Counted from the first letter of the stretch, positions 1 to 11,424 are shown. The stretch: 64,000 nucleotides of DNA from Ctenosaura bakeri (GCA_948474755.1 CAOLHI010001314.1:930001-994000); one strand, 5' to 3'. Made by a program: numbers and translations. Notes: generated by a model from the letters alone, not told the origin.

Positions 1-639
1 GCTTGTATTTGCTGTCCTTATTGTGATATTAGTTTAGGAATTATCATGTTTGCTCTTAGCTAAGCTCTCCTGCCTGTTGTTTGGCCTGTACGCCATCCAT
101 GGAGCTTTATGCTTTTGCTGTGATTCTGGAAATGATGCAGGAAAACCACTGAATTTGAAGTAGTTTTCTAAGAAAATTGGCTTGAAAAGGAATTAAAACC
201 CATATTCGGGAAAGACTTCTCCTTTCCTAAGATGCTGGAGAATGGACCGTTGCTCGCTTTGCGCTCTACAGATCCCTATGCTTTCAGTGGTACAATGACC
301 TGTAAAAATGAAACTCATTGACAGAGCTGCTTGCTTTGTATGCACAAATTCCAAAGTTCAGTCCTTGGAATCTCAAGGTGGGACTAAGAAAGATGCTGAA
401 AACATTAGATACCTGCTACCATTCAGTGGTTCAGCTGATATGTTGTGGCAAGCTAGGGAGCTATTGGGAGACTGATTTAGCATATACAGGCAGTGTGTTA
501 ATGAATGCTGCCCAAATGTAGCTGTCTGTCTGTCTTCCCTCTTGACAAGCCAGAGGAGTAAATTTAAACTGGTTATTTCTCTGACTTGTTGGGGGAGAAA
601 CAAGCCATAGAGCTGGTTGTTACGAGGTTCACATGTTAG

Positions 640-770
640 TTTACACTAGCTAGAGCACATAAAACCTTTCTCTCAACCTGAGATCCTCAGAGGCATTGGT
701 CTACAAATTGTCATCATCCCCAGTCACTATCCATGTCTCCAGAGGCTGATGGGAGATGCAGGTTGTTGCG
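640..770 (+). repeat. Unclassified interspersed repeat flanked by a 25-bp direct repeat
   Basis: The 25 bases at 615-639 (starting GGTTGTTACGAGGTTC) recur exactly at 771-795, enclosing about 131 bases. An inverted diverged copy of the enclosed sequence lies at 2705-2865, sharing for example CTACAAATTGTCATCATCCC and TCTCCAGAGGCTGATG. Two copies in opposite orientation show that it is a dispersed repeat. I do not recognise the family. Confidence 0.6.
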
Positions 771-1050
771 GGTTGTTACGAGGTTCACATGTTAGAATAA
801 CGGAAATGAAGACCTAAGATTTGTTTAGCTGCTCCTACTGCAAGTGAGAGTGATTAGCTAGCACGCACCAGAACATTGGTTTGTCCCAGAGAAGTTGGAA
901 TGCAAGAGAATGCTGCATGTCATAATAAATAAATCATGGTTTGTTCTTGTTAGTTTGTTGTGACATGTGAGTATGGCCATTTAAATACTACTGAGGAGGG
1001 TGGACCAGTGCTTCATGCGTTCCTTTTACTTCAATGGTGATGCACAGAGT

Positions 1051-1138
1051 AGAGCTTGGGAAAGTTACCTTTTTGGACTGTAACTCCCAGAATACCTCAG
1101 CCATCGTAAAACCCAAAATGAGCTTTTCTGAGCTCTGG
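1051..1138. repeat. Foldback MITE family B copy (TTGGAAAAGTTAC type)
   Basis: Begins AGAGCTTGGGAAAGTTAC and ends in the inverted counterpart GAGCTCTGG, with a GGACTG-TAACTCCCAGAAT core. The same family recurs near 6149, 12770, 28918, 36581, 39290, 49792, 50605 and 52880. Family name unknown to me. Confidence 0.5.
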
Positions 1139-1731
1139 CACAGCTCCTATGAAAGCTCTTTGAAGATGGGAGACTGTAGCAGTTTGAGGGCCAAAGAAAG
1201 GGGGCACAGTAGTCTTTTTCAGTGAGGGGTGTTGGCTTCCATCTTACAACGTTTGCTTATGTACTTTGGCTCACATTCCTTCCATTCCTTACTGTTTGGG
1301 CTCTGAAGGAAGCTGTATCATTGCTTTCTTAAGTGCCAAGCCAAATCCATATGGTGAAACCCTCAATTTAGGAGGGGTGATGTTTGCTTTACTTTACAGG
1401 ACTCCTGTTCTCAAATGTGTGTCACTGTGCCTTCCCCCACCCAACCCTAGTTCATGTTTCTCCTGATTTCCTCCTCTAAATACACTTTTATTTTTCAATT
1501 CGTTTAAAACTTAGAAGAATCTGGAATCATTTCTCAGCTCTGCCTTGGACCTTCAACCACAACATCAGTAATGGAAACCTTCGCCTTCAGGCGAGAAATT
1601 TGTCTGTGTAATTCTCTTCCATAGGAATATACATAGATGCATAACTCTCTGTCTAAGGAATGCTTATAGTTCTCTTAAAAACACTAGATTTTGTGTGGGA
1701 TTTTTTGTGGTTCCTTAGTGTGGCTGATTCA

Positions 1732-2376
1732 AAGTGCAAGAGAAGCGGCAGCCAAGAAAGCCAACATGAGTCTTGGTTGCATCTCCAGGAACATGGTGTC
1801 TAGATCAAGGGAGATAATGGGACTACTCTATTCTGCTTTGGTTAGACCTCATTTGGAGTACTGTGTCCAGTTCTGGGCACTTTATTTCAAGAAGGACATT
1901 GACCAGCTGGAGCATGTCCAGAGGAAGGTGATCAAAATGATGAAGGGTCTGGAAGCCATGAAGCCCTATAAGGAGTGGCTTAGGGAGCTGGGTATGTTTA
2001 GCCTACAGAAGAGAAGGTTAAGAGGGGACATGATAGCCGTGTTTAAATATTTGAAGGGATGTCATGTGGACAAGGGAGTGGACTTGTTTTCTGCTGGGAA
2101 AACAAGGAACAATGGATTCAAACTGGACAAGGAACAATTTCAAACGGCAGGAAAAGAGATTTCACTTCAACCTCAGGAAGAACTTCCTGACAGTCAGAGC
2201 TGTCCAGCAGTGGAATAGGCTGCCTTGGAGTGTGGTGGCGTCTCTTTCTTTGGAGGATTTTTAGTAGAGGTTAGATGGCCATTTGTTGGGAGTGCTTTGA
2301 TGTGGGTTCCTGCATGGCAGGAGATTGGACTTGATGGCCCCTGTGGTCTCTTCCAATTCTAGGATTCTATGACTCT
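1732..2376 (+). mobile_element. CR1 LINE, 5'-truncated 3' end
   Basis: A 175-residue frame carries the C-terminal CR1 reverse-transcriptase region: [11 protein letters not shown], then [20 protein letters not shown] +1 frameshift near 2130-2200 moves the end of the ORF into another frame ([12 protein letters not shown]). The 3' tail ends in the typical TTGGACTTGATGGCCCCTG and GGATTCTATGACT segments. Dead copy in sense orientation to the host gene. Confidence 0.88.
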
Positions 2377-2429
2377 AAACATTAAGAAGAAGAAAATTCT
2401 TTATTGAAACTCCTGTTCAGCATTGGAAG

Positions 2430-2575
2430 GGACTGGTTTGAAGGGAGGCATGAAGTCTCCGTCTTTGGAGGCTGGGTGGGCATCATTTAGAAGCGTACTT
2501 GCTGTGTATTCCTGAATGGCAGGGGGGTTGGACTAGATGGCAATTGTGATACCTTCCAACTCTATGATTCTGTGA
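2430..2575 (+). mobile_element. CR1-related 3' tail fragment
   Basis: Contains the CR1 tail marks GGGGGTTGGACTAGATGGC and TTCCAACTCTATGATTCTGTG directly after the previous copy, but with a diverged upstream part. Could be a separate insertion or a remnant of another CR1 subfamily. Confidence 0.65.
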
Positions 2576-2704
2576 AGAGGCCCTCTGCATATTCTTAATT
2601 TCTTTCTGTTTCTTAATTTGTTCCAGAACTGAATTGTGGATTTAGTAACTCATTCTGTTACTTCTTCTTAGTAACCTTCAAAAAAAAACAAAAAAAAACC
2701 AACC

Positions 2705-2865
2705 TGGTCTCCTCCAGAGATTTTAGCCTGCATCTCCATCAGCCTCTGGAGATATGGTTAATGATCAGGGATGATGACAATTTGTAGACCTATGCCCCTG
2801 AGGATCTCGGGTTGAGGGAAGGGCTTTTTGTGCTCTAGCTAGTATAAACTAGTAAGTACCTAAAT
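2705..2865 (-). repeat. Second copy of the unclassified repeat at 640-770
   Basis: The reverse complement aligns with 640-770 over about 130 bases with scattered substitutions. No flanking direct repeat is evident here. Confidence 0.6.
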
Positions 2866-2954
2866 TCGTGTTCAGAAAGGTAACTGGTAGCCTGCTCCAA
2901 AAATCCTTACTCAGAAGTGCTGCTGAGTTAAAATAAGATTTATAAGAGAGTAAA

Positions 2955-3050
2955 GAAGGAACTGGCAAAACCACTTCTAAGTCTCCTTGCCTAAGAAAGC
3001 CCAATCAAATGCATGATGTTGCCACAAGTGGTCAGGTGACTTGAAGGGGT
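2955..3050 (+). mobile_element. Sauria-type SINE tail fragment
   Basis: Matches the RTE-type tail shared by Sauria and 5S-Sauria SINEs (ACTGGCAAAACCACTTCTAA, CTTGCCTAAGAAAGCCC, GACTTGAAGG). A mixed TG/CA repeat follows at 3049-3100. Confidence 0.6.
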
Positions 3051-3100
3051 GTGTATGTGCATGCACACGCTGCGTGCGTGCACACACACACACACACAAA
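3049..3100. repeat. TG/CA microsatellite
   Basis: Mixed GTGTATGTGCATGCACAC tract ending in a pure CA run, directly after a SINE tail. Confidence 0.8.
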
Positions 3101-4770
3101 GATTGTAGTTTGATAGAAGTTGATACAACACTTTTTAAGCCATGAGCTTTACCATTGCTGCTACTTCCATTGTATGCAAGTTGCATATCAGATTGACAAC
3201 TGCAAAATGGTATTGCTCCCAGCGTGACTAGACATGTCATAATATCACTGGTGGCTTAGGCTTTCAGCCAAAAGAGCAAGGTTTTTTTTTCCATTTTGGG
3301 GTGCTAGTAGGCAGAGGAGGGAACAGAGATGGCCATGTTGTTGTGACAATCTGGATGTTTGGGGAGCCATATTTTGCCTGAGAAATCAACCTGTTTTTAA
3401 AAAAGATTTGGGGGGGCTTCTAGTGGGCTGCACCTTGCTCACCCTTGTTGAACAAGGACTCTTGGGTAACGTTTTAATGGCAAAAGCAGACAGTACTGTA
3501 AAAGCATCTTTTTCTTTTACTTTACTTTTCTTTTCAAACTATAATTCCCAAATCTTTATAGGCTGTCCAAGTGATGGATTACTAACATTTTAAAGGATCT
3601 AGAAGTCTGCATTTGCTTCTTGTATAACTAGCCATTGCTGTAACTGGATAGGGCCTCTGGAGGCCATTTTTAATGATTAATTAATTGGTTATGATTGGAG
3701 TAGAACAGACTCATGCTCTGGGCTAAATGCAGTGGTGCATATTAACTGACCCTTGTCCCTTGCCAGCCTGGTTGACAGGGGGGAAGCAAGCTGGCTTCTC
3801 AGCTGTGTTAGTCAACAGGATGGTTAAAGCTGTGGTTGCTATGGCACCTTTCTTTATGAGCTGAAGCATGTTTCCTTGCAATGGATACCTTCTCCAGGTT
3901 TCATACATTTTGGAGGAGTTTGCGTGGAGATCTTCTGGGGTCAGTGAATGCAGTCATTAATTATCTTGTCTTCAGAGCTTTTCATCATGGCAAAATGTAA
4001 ATACTGTCTGTGATCTTTTAGCAGGCTACGAGACCTAGTTATAATAGGTTTCCGACCAACCCCCTTCAACATTCGCCTTTTCTCAGCTGTAGCCCACCTT
4101 GAGCTTGGCTATTTCCTGGTTGATGGAGAGTAGGGAGATCAGTAAAGTGTGCAGCTGTTTTCCGATAGCTAAACACACACCAACAGGCCTCTACGCAAAC
4201 CTTCAGGAGTTCTCTGGAGGTCCCTCCAGATGATGTCATTGTTCTGCATCCATCTGTAGGGAACTAGCTGGATATTTGTCTGATGCTTCCCCTGCTTTCC
4301 ACAATGAGTAGATGAGATCCTCCAACATTTCACGATTGATAACAGGGACATGCATGACAAAGCAAAATCAGAGCATAGTCAAGATGGCAAAAGTTATTAA
4401 TAAAGATGAACATACAAGCTGGGAGAGCTGCAGTTTGCTATTGCTTGCGCATATTGGGAAATACTAAATTCTGCTTCCTCCTGTTCTCTCTCTCTCTCTC
4501 TCTACTGAGTTAATGGAGTACAAACTATGTTTGCACTTTGAACATGGTTTGCAGCAACTGAAATAAACTGCAGACAAGGGGGGAGGTGATAGGAGGAGAA
4601 AGAAACTCAGACATTTTAAAAGCAGCTGGAAAACTGGGGACATACAAGATGAATCAGGACTGTCTGTGCCAAATTGTGACAGATGGAAGGTATGACAAAT
4701 ACCTGGATTTGGAGGCTACAGTTGAGAACAGGTAGGTTTTAGGGCAGATTTTGGTTGTTTTGTGATTGCA
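3101..4770. other. Intron, no gene recognised
   Basis: Contains a CT microsatellite at about 4486-4503. No exon, RNA gene or confidently classified transposon was seen. Confidence 0.6.
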
Positions 4771-4899
4771 ACCTCAGCAAAGACCAAAAAAATGAGTTGT
4801 GATGATGTAGGTCTGCTTTACGCCGTCATAATTCACTAACACAATGCCAGCCACAGTATTAAGCTGCAGTAAGTTTAATCTCATCAAAGCAGTTAGCAA

Positions 4900-5298
4900 A
4901 ATCCATACGTAATCATATTTATTGGCTTTCTTAATTGCTGCATCACGCTGCTGACTCATGTTCAGTTTGTGGTCTACTAAGACTCCTAGATCAATTTCGC
5001 ATGTACTGTGATTAAGCTAGGTGCCACCCGTCTTATATCTGTTCGTTTCATCTTTTCTGCCCAGGTGTAGTACCTTACACTTCTCCCTGTTGAAATTCAT
5101 TTTGTTAGTTTTGGCCCAGCTCTCTAATCTGTTAAGATCATTTTGAATTCTGATCCTGTCCTCTGAGCTGTTAGCTGCTACTCCTACTTTGGTGTGATCT
5201 GCAAATTTTATAAGAATGCCCTCTCTTCCCTTATCTAAATCATTGATAACGTGTTGAATAGCACTGGGCCCAGAGAAGAGTGTATGTTGAAAGAGCAT
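4900..5298 (-). mobile_element. CR1 LINE fragment, reverse-transcriptase region
   Basis: The minus strand encodes N-D-L-D-K-G-R-E-G-I-L-I-K-F-A-D followed by R-I-Q-N-D-L-N-R-L-E-S-W-A and V-L-H-L-G-R-K, the CR1 segment around and after the FADD catalytic box. Here the box reads F-A-D-H, so a catalytic Asp is lost. A second piece at 4910-4959 continues as S-Q-Q-R-D-A-A-I-K-K-A-N. Truncated at both ends. Confidence 0.8.
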
Positions 5299-5538
5299 AT
5301 GTTGCCATAGCCTTGATTATTACTGTTTTCAGTTGATCTTGTAACGTTTATGTTTGTTGTCCCTTTAAGTCATTTCTGACTTAGGTTCATCTCATCACAG
5401 GATTTTCTTCGTAAGATTTGCCTTTCTTTGAGGCTGAGAGACTATGACTTACCAATTTATTCATTAAAAGAGCTTCGTCTGGGTGGAGACAGTAGATAAA
5501 GGGTGGTAAAGGTGAGGGGAAGCATGTTTCCTTTCTTA

Positions 5539-5718
5539 GGCCATTTCCGCACTGGACTGTTATAGCGCTTTGATTCCACATTCAACATCCTATGGAATCC
5601 TGGGGTTTGCAGTTCCGGGAGGGGCCAGCCGGCCCCTCCCGGAACTGCAAACCCCAGGATTCCATAGGATGTTGAATGTGGAATCAAAGCGCTATAACAG
5701 TCCAGTGCGGAAATGGCC
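5539..5718. mobile_element. Foldback MITE family A, perfect palindrome
   Basis: Two 88-base arms are exact reverse complements around a 4-base loop (AGCC at about 5627-5630). Ends are GGCCATTTCCGCACT and its complement. Flanking TTA at 5536-5538 is repeated at 5719-5721, a 3-bp target duplication as in PIF/Harbinger elements (TWA). No coding capacity. Other copies: 42331, 46084, 49136, 51580, 54403, and the amplified array at 54711. Confidence 0.85.
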
Positions 5719-5761
5719 TTAGTCAAAAAAGTAGTAACTAATGGAAGAGCCACTGTGATAC

Positions 5762-5985
5762 TGCAGTTTGGGCTTGAACGAAGAGTCTAGGAGCCCAGGG
5801 TTTGAATCCTCACTTGACCTTGGAATCCCACCAGGTGACTTTGGGCAAGTCACATCCTCCCAGCCTCAGTGGAAAGCAAGGGCAAATCTCTTCTGAACAA
5901 ACCTTGTCAAGAAAAGCCCGTATTAGGTTTTCCTTAAGGGTGCCACAAATTGGAGACAACTTGAAGATACACAATTACAGCAGTG
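5762..5985 (+). mobile_element. Sauria SINE
   Basis: tRNA-like head with a box-B-like GGTTTGAATCC, middle section TGACTTTGGGCAAGTCACA, and RTE/Bov-B-type tail ending in GACAACTTGAAGATACACAA. Diverged, about 220 bases. Confidence 0.75.
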
Positions 5986-6148
5986 GAAGAGACTTAACAG
6001 TCTCAAAACCCTAGAGTGTTACTGCTAGTCAGCATATTCCAGGAGTGAGGGGCCCATGGTCTTCCAAGGTGTTCTTGAGATTCATCTGCCCTTTGACCAT
6101 TGGCCAGGGAAAGTAGGGGCTTCTAGATGGATGACACATGCAGAGTTC

Positions 6149-6252
6149 AGAGCTTGAAAAAGTTACTCTTTGCATCTACAACTTGCGGCATCCATGCTAA
6201 CTGGGGCATTCTAGAAATGGAAGTCCAAGAGAATATCTTTTCTAAGCTCTGG
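6149..6252. repeat. Foldback MITE family B copy
   Basis: Begins AGAGCTTGAAAAAGTTACTC after indel allowance and ends TCTAAGCTCTGG in inverted orientation, old and diverged. Confidence 0.45.
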
Positions 6253-6346
6253 ATAAGCCATAATTTTGCTGGTAGACAATACTGAGTGAGGCAGATCAAT
6301 GGTCTAATGATATACCTTGTTAAGTTTATAAACCATCAATACAGTT

Positions 6347-6550
6347 CAAAGAATCATAGAATCATAGAATTGGAAGAGACCACAGGAGCCATCGAGTCCA
6401 ACTCCCTGCCATGCAGGAACACCCATCAAAGCACTCCCAACAGATGGCCATCCCGGCCTCTGTTTAAAAACCTCCAAAGAAGGAGACTCCATCACACTCG
6501 AAGGCAGCATCTTCCACTGCCGGACAGCTCTGACCGATACAGGGTTCCCC
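6347..6550 (-). mobile_element. CR1 LINE 3' end
   Basis: Reverse-oriented tail with the tandem ATCATAGA terminal motif and GGAAGAGACCACAGGAGCCA, followed by the end of the ORF (on the minus strand V-R-A-V-R-Q-W-K-M-L-P then S-L-E-V-F-K-Q-R). Confidence 0.85.
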
Positions 6551-6923
6551 CACTTATCTGACTGAAGCATTGTTAGAAAACAAAGTGGGTTGAAAAGCAG
6601 AACCATGTACTGTACTATAGAGAAGATGAAGGACTCACAGAAGCTTACTTGGGACCAATCATTGCTCACTGCTTGCAAGTCTCTCAGCTGGCTTAGCACC
6701 TTTTATCTCTCTCAGCTAACTTTGTAAGCAGCGTGCACATGAGGGTGGTTCCAAGTGAGCCTTTGTAAGTCCTGAACTGATGAATCCCTTTTGAATTAAT
6801 GGAACTCCCATAAAATGAATGGCACTTATCTTTAATTTGGAAGTGTCAAAAGAGTGAGTGGTCAGATAATGGAGCATCAAAGGTGGGGAGGGGTCCAGTA
6901 TTGTTTTTGCATGGAAATATATA

Positions 6924-7161
6924 CAGTAGGCCCTTGGTATATGCTGTGGTTTGGTTCTAGAACCCCTATGGATACCAAAATACATGGTAGCTCAAGTCCC
7001 ATTATGTACAATGGGGTAGTAAAATGGCGCCGCTTATATAAAATGGCAAAATCAGAATTTGCCTTTTGGAATTTTTTTGGAATATTTTCAAACCATGATT
7101 GGTTGAATCCGTGGATATAGAATCTGTGGATACAGAATCCATGGATATAGAGGGCCGACTT
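6924..7161. mobile_element. Tigger-like (TcMar/pogo) MITE
   Basis: Flanked by TA on both sides (6922-6923, 7162-7163). Left end CAGTAGGCCCTTGGTAT, right end inverted as AAGTCGGCCCTCTATAT. The interior has the GGATACCAAAATAC and AAGTCCCATTATGTACAATG segments typical of this MITE type. No transposase. Confidence 0.8.
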
Positions 7162-7307
7162 TACAGTTTAAAGCTTGTAAGCTGCCCAGTATCCTTCCAC
7201 AGCCGAGCAGTTGTCCAGTGTTGTCCCTTAAAAGTTCAGCAAAAGATGAACAATGCTGGTGGAAACAAAGCCTAAGGAAAGACAAGAAAAGAACACACAC
7301 TGTTGGA

Positions 7308-7722
7308 CGGTGGCCCCTCCCTTTTCACAAGGGTTCAGGGCACAGAACCCTTGTGAAAGTAGAAAAAACATGAATAACTCCCCCTCTCCCTTCCCTTCTG
7401 GGGCTTCCGCCCCCATTCTCTTGTGTTTTGCCTTGGCGCTTGTTCTCCATGCCAGGCAAAATGCATGGGAATGGGAGGGGGATGTTCTAGAGGAGAAAAT
7501 GAAAGGTCTTGTGAGCCTTTCCCCCACCATTCCTTTGAGTTCTCCTGCTAGGGTCAAATGCATGGGAGTGGGAGGGGGCGCTCCAGAGGGGAGAATGTGC
7601 CCATGTGCCTCCCCCCAATTCTCTTGCCTTTTTCCTGGGCACCTGCTTCCCTTCTCCATGCTCAGCAACATACATGGGAATGGGAGGAGGAAGGCACATG
7701 CGCTTGTGAATAATCAAATTCG
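7308..7722. mobile_element. Tigger-like MITE with internal minisatellite, left part (interrupted)
   Basis: Left terminal region CGGTGGCCCCTCCCTTTTCA, then an internal inverted pair around CAGGGCACAGAACCC and about three imperfect GC-rich units of the type CATTC-TTTTGCC-GCCAGG-AAAATGCATGGGAATGGGAGG. The right end resumes at 8472-8501 after a CR1 insertion. Related copies: 22919, 31143, 33288, 59757. Confidence 0.65.
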
Positions 7723-8471
7723 TGAATCATAAGAGTTGGAAGAGACCCCAGGAGCCATCCAGTCCAACCTCCTGCTATACAGGAACACACTTCAAAGCAT
7801 TCCCAACAGATGACCAGCCTCTGCTTAAAAACCTCCAAACAAGGAGACTCCACTACACTCCAAAGCAGCATATTCCACTGCCAGACAGCTCTACCTGTCA
7901 GGAAGTTCTTCCTGAGGTTCAGGTGGAATCTCCTTTCCTGCAGCTTGAATCCATTGCTCCTTGTCCTAGTCTCTGGAGCAGCAGAAAAGCCCGCTCTCTC
8001 CTCGACATGACATCCTTTCAGATATTTAAGCATGGCTCTCATGTCCCCTCTTAACCTTCTCTTCTGCAGACGAAACATCCCCAGCTCTCTAAGCCGTTCC
8101 TCATAGGGCCTGGTTTCCAAACCCTTCACCATTTTCATTGCTCTCTGGACACATTCCAGCTTGTTGATATCCTTCTTGAATTGAGGTGCCCGGAAATGAA
8201 CACAGTATTCCAAATGAGGTCTAACCAATGCAGAATAGAGTGGTACCATTACCTCCCTTGATCTAGACACCATACTCCTAGTGATGCAACCAAGAATTGC
8301 GTTGGCTTTCTTGGCTGCCGCATCACACTGCTGACTCACGTTCAGCGTGTGATCCACCAAGACTCCTAGATGTCTTTCACACATACTGCTCTCCAGTCAC
8401 ACATCCCCCATCGTATATTTGTGCATTCCATTTTTTCTGCCTAAGTGTAGGACCTTGCATTTCTCTTTGTT
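7723..8471 (-). mobile_element. CR1 LINE 3' end inserted in a Tigger-like MITE
   Basis: Longest open frame of the window (240 residues, 7662-8384, running into the host MITE). It covers the CR1 segment [22 protein letters not shown], then [21 protein letters not shown]. No RT catalytic core, so 5'-truncated. Its two flanks are the two halves of one MITE, giving an insertion order. Confidence 0.88.
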
Positions 8472-8501
8472 GAAACCTGCAAATGTGGAGAGAGGCCTGT
8501 G
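8472..8501. mobile_element. Right end of the interrupted Tigger-like MITE
   Basis: GAAACCTGCAAATGTGGAG followed by AGAGGCCTGTG is the terminal segment seen uninterrupted at 33630-33658 and 60310-60342. Confidence 0.65.
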
Positions 8502-8509
8502 CAACCATC

Positions 8510-9300
8510 AGTTAAAGACAACATTTGAAAGAAGTTTTCTTTTTGTTCCGTAATATTTCCTTTCCCCATTTTTACCATTTACAGACAATTAAAGTAAAAG
8601 TCACAATGCCCTTAAGAACAAAAGAATGTTACTAACTTGCAGTTTAGTACAGTGTTCTCCCTTTTTTCCCCTACTAATTGCATTTATTTTCTGTATGATG
8701 AATGAAAATACCAGTGGCTCTTTAAGCTGAAGATTTACTGATAAGAATAAAAGCTTGCTGATCAAATGAGAAGCAGAAGTCAATTCTGAGTTTGCACAAT
8801 GAACAAGAAAAATAACAATGGCAATATTGTTCTCTGTTCAGAGAGGTAATTTTCTTTACTATATCAGCTTGATATATTGAAGGATTTTTGTTCAAGTTTC
8901 ATGCTGCGTCATGATCCAAGAAACTGAATTCGCTCTGAACTTTATTCATAGAGTAGCAATCCCTCACAGCTAGCAACCAGTTTGATTTTCCAGAAACAAG
9001 TGATGAGGATAGTTCATAACATTGATATCTGAGGACTGCATTTTATTTGTTAGTCACCCTGATGTATAACTTTCTCCAGTTTGCTCAAAGTGGCATATGT
9101 GGCTCTTTTAACTTTTATTCTCACAGTAGTCACACCAGGGGAGGCTTTACTTCCAAGGGGACTAGAACCTGGGCTTGCTCATTTCCAGGCCAGTGTGCAG
9201 TGCTACATCTCACACTGGGCTTGTGAAATGTTGTAGGTGCGAGGCCATTGTTGTGTTAGCAGGGCACTTCCTCTGGAAATCTGTTGACACCATTTATGTG
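8510..9300. other. Intron, nothing recognised
   Basis: AT-rich unique-looking sequence without exon, RNA gene or recognisable repeat. Confidence 0.6.
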
Positions 9301-9316
9301 GTTTTACCTTTTAGAG

Positions 9317-9556
9317 CAGAGCTTTCCAAACTGTGTGTTGCGACATGTTAGTGTGTCACTTGTAGTGTGGAGGTGTGCGACGCAAAAGTAACAGGTGGAG
9401 GAGCTGCCTCTCTTGCCACTGCAGAAGTCTAGGCCCAGATGAAGGGGCTGCCTCTACCACTGCCGTGGGCTGAGGAGGACCCTGGTGAAACGTGAAAGAT
9501 TGTGAAATGATGCATGTCTAAAAAGTGTGTCACCAGCAGCAAAGTTTAGAAAGCTG
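9317..9556. mobile_element. Non-autonomous hAT element, family 1
   Basis: Left end CAGAGCTTTCCAAACT, right end inverted as CAGCTTTCTAAACT. Flanks TTTTAGAG (9309-9316) and TTTTAGGG (9557-9564) match at 7 of 8, as expected of a hAT 8-bp duplication. 240 bases, no transposase. A longer relative in the other orientation is at 29535-29906; shared inner text includes ATGATGCATGTCTAAAAAGT. Confidence 0.8.
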
Positions 9557-9564
9557 TTTTAGGG

Positions 9565-10815
9565 CATGGGAAGGAACGTATGGAAATCCTGAGGCCAACT
9601 GGGTGGGTTTTGTTGTATAGCTCCACCCAGTCCAGTGTTGCATTCAGTTTATTCCCTTCCCACTGGAAGGGGGTCCTGATAACCAGAGCAGCTGCAGCAT
9701 GCCTTCCCCCTGGAGACGGAGCTAAAAGTGAGAAAGGCACTTCAGAATTGCCCAACGGTACCACCAGCCAGATCTGCTTGGTACGAGTTTCTGGAATGTG
9801 GGTCTCCCTCCCTGCCTGTCATTTGCGGTGCTCTTCCTTAGCATGATGTTTGCTGTCTTAGGCAACTCATGGTGCCAAGGAAGAGATTATTATTTTTTTC
9901 TATCCATAGAGAAAACAGCAATTTAATATGTAGCCTGTATAAGCTTAACAATATCCGATTATGGGCTACACTGCCATATGGGTGCCGGCAGTGTGTACCT
10001 GCGAGATATTAAGCTGGCTAGTTGGCCTGCTTTTTGAGTGCATAAGTGCATTATCTCAATAAAATCTCATTTAAAATCTGGCACAGAATGGCTGGCATGG
10101 ATCCCCTACCCCCCTCTCTGCAAATGGTTTTCAGCACATATTTGCTTGTTGCTAAAGATGTGTCTCCCTTATCTCCTTCTTGATACTCCTCAGTTCTGGA
10201 TGAAGACAAAATGTGGAAAGATTTTCTTTTAAAAAAATACAACTGGTGGTGTAGTGCTAAATTTTGAAATTTAGGCCCTCGACCCCAACAGCAAAATCCC
10301 CACGGAGAGTCTGAAAAATGCAGATGACTACACATAAACTCTATTTCTTGCAGTTTTCATTTCTACCAGGAACAGGCAAAGCGAATGGGTCCTACTTATT
10401 TAAGACTAAGTAGAGAACTGAGGTAGTTCATAATAATACACTGCTTTAGAGAAAATCAATTTTTCTTCCAGCCAGTGTGGGAATTGTCACAGTATTCAGA
10501 GGCGACAGGCAGTCCGAAAACGGTGGCAGAGGAAGCCATGGTCCCTGCTCAAAGTCAAAGTCCTGAGGCTTTGGTACTGTGAGGCCTGGTTTGCTACACC
10601 ACTAACACTGACTTCAGGGATCTCCCATTCCAAATGCTGTGGTTATATTAAATAATAACTATAATATTATACATGTTTCATTAAATAATCAAAATTATAA
10701 ATATTTTATTTAATGTAAATTAAAGCAGTATGTGGATGTTGTTTCAGTCTTTACTTTCCAGCCCCAAACACTTGCAACTGCTCTTTCTTTTATATTAATA
10801 TATTGCTTATAAACT
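9565..10815. other. Intron, nothing recognised
   Basis: Open frames up to 94 residues occur on both strands but show no family likeness or splice context. Confidence 0.5.
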
Positions 10816-11165
10816 CTTTTTGGAAAAGAGAAGGTTGAGAAGTGACATGACAGGGCTTGCCGAGCATCCGAAGGGCAATCATGTGTAAGATGGAGTGAGC
10901 TTGTTTTCTGCTGCTCCAGAAGGTAGGACTTGAACCAATGGATTCAAATTGCGAGAAAGTCGACTCCAGCTGAACATCAGGAAGAACTTTGTGAGGGACA
11001 GAGCTGTTCAAGAGAGGAATGGACAACCTTCAAAAGGGATAGCTTCTTTCATTTTACAGAGAGGTTGGATGCCCACATTTCAGGGGTGCTTTGGCAGTGG
11101 AATCCTCACTGTCAGAGTGTCAGACTTGGTGGACCCTGGGATCCCCTCCAAGTCTGTGAAACTAG
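10816..11165 (+). mobile_element. CR1 LINE 3' end, old
   Basis: Diverged sense copy: GAGAAGGTTGAGAAGTGACA, CTGCTCCAGAAGGTAGGACT, CAGGAAGAACTTTGTGAGGG and the tail GGACCCTGGGATCCCCTCCA. Several frameshifts. Confidence 0.75.
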
Positions 11166-11387
11166 GCTTAATGTATAACGTAGTCTTCCCTCACACAGTC
11201 CTGCCCACCACAGAATACAGATCCCTCTTTCTCCTCATACATACTCTAATCTCATCTGATATTTTCATCCCCATTCTCACAACATCGTTCCAACAGCACC
11301 TCCCACTTTTGCTGTTTCCACTTATCATCCCATGTGTCAGTTCTTTTGACTCAGCATTCTCATTCTTCATACCTTCTCCTAACTTCG

Positions 11388-11424
11388 TGTGTGTGAGTGT
11401 GTGTGTGTGTGTGAGAGAGAGAGA
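11388..11424. repeat. GT and GA microsatellite
   Basis: GT repeat followed by a short GA run, directly before a SINE-tail fragment. Confidence 0.8.

Noticed and set aside
7662..8384. 240-residue open frame on the minus strand as a host gene
   Set aside because: It is the C-terminal part of a CR1 LINE ORF, and similar frames recur at 1691, 21403 and 24472.
10051..10335. 94-residue minus-strand frame
   Set aside because: No recognisable motif or context.
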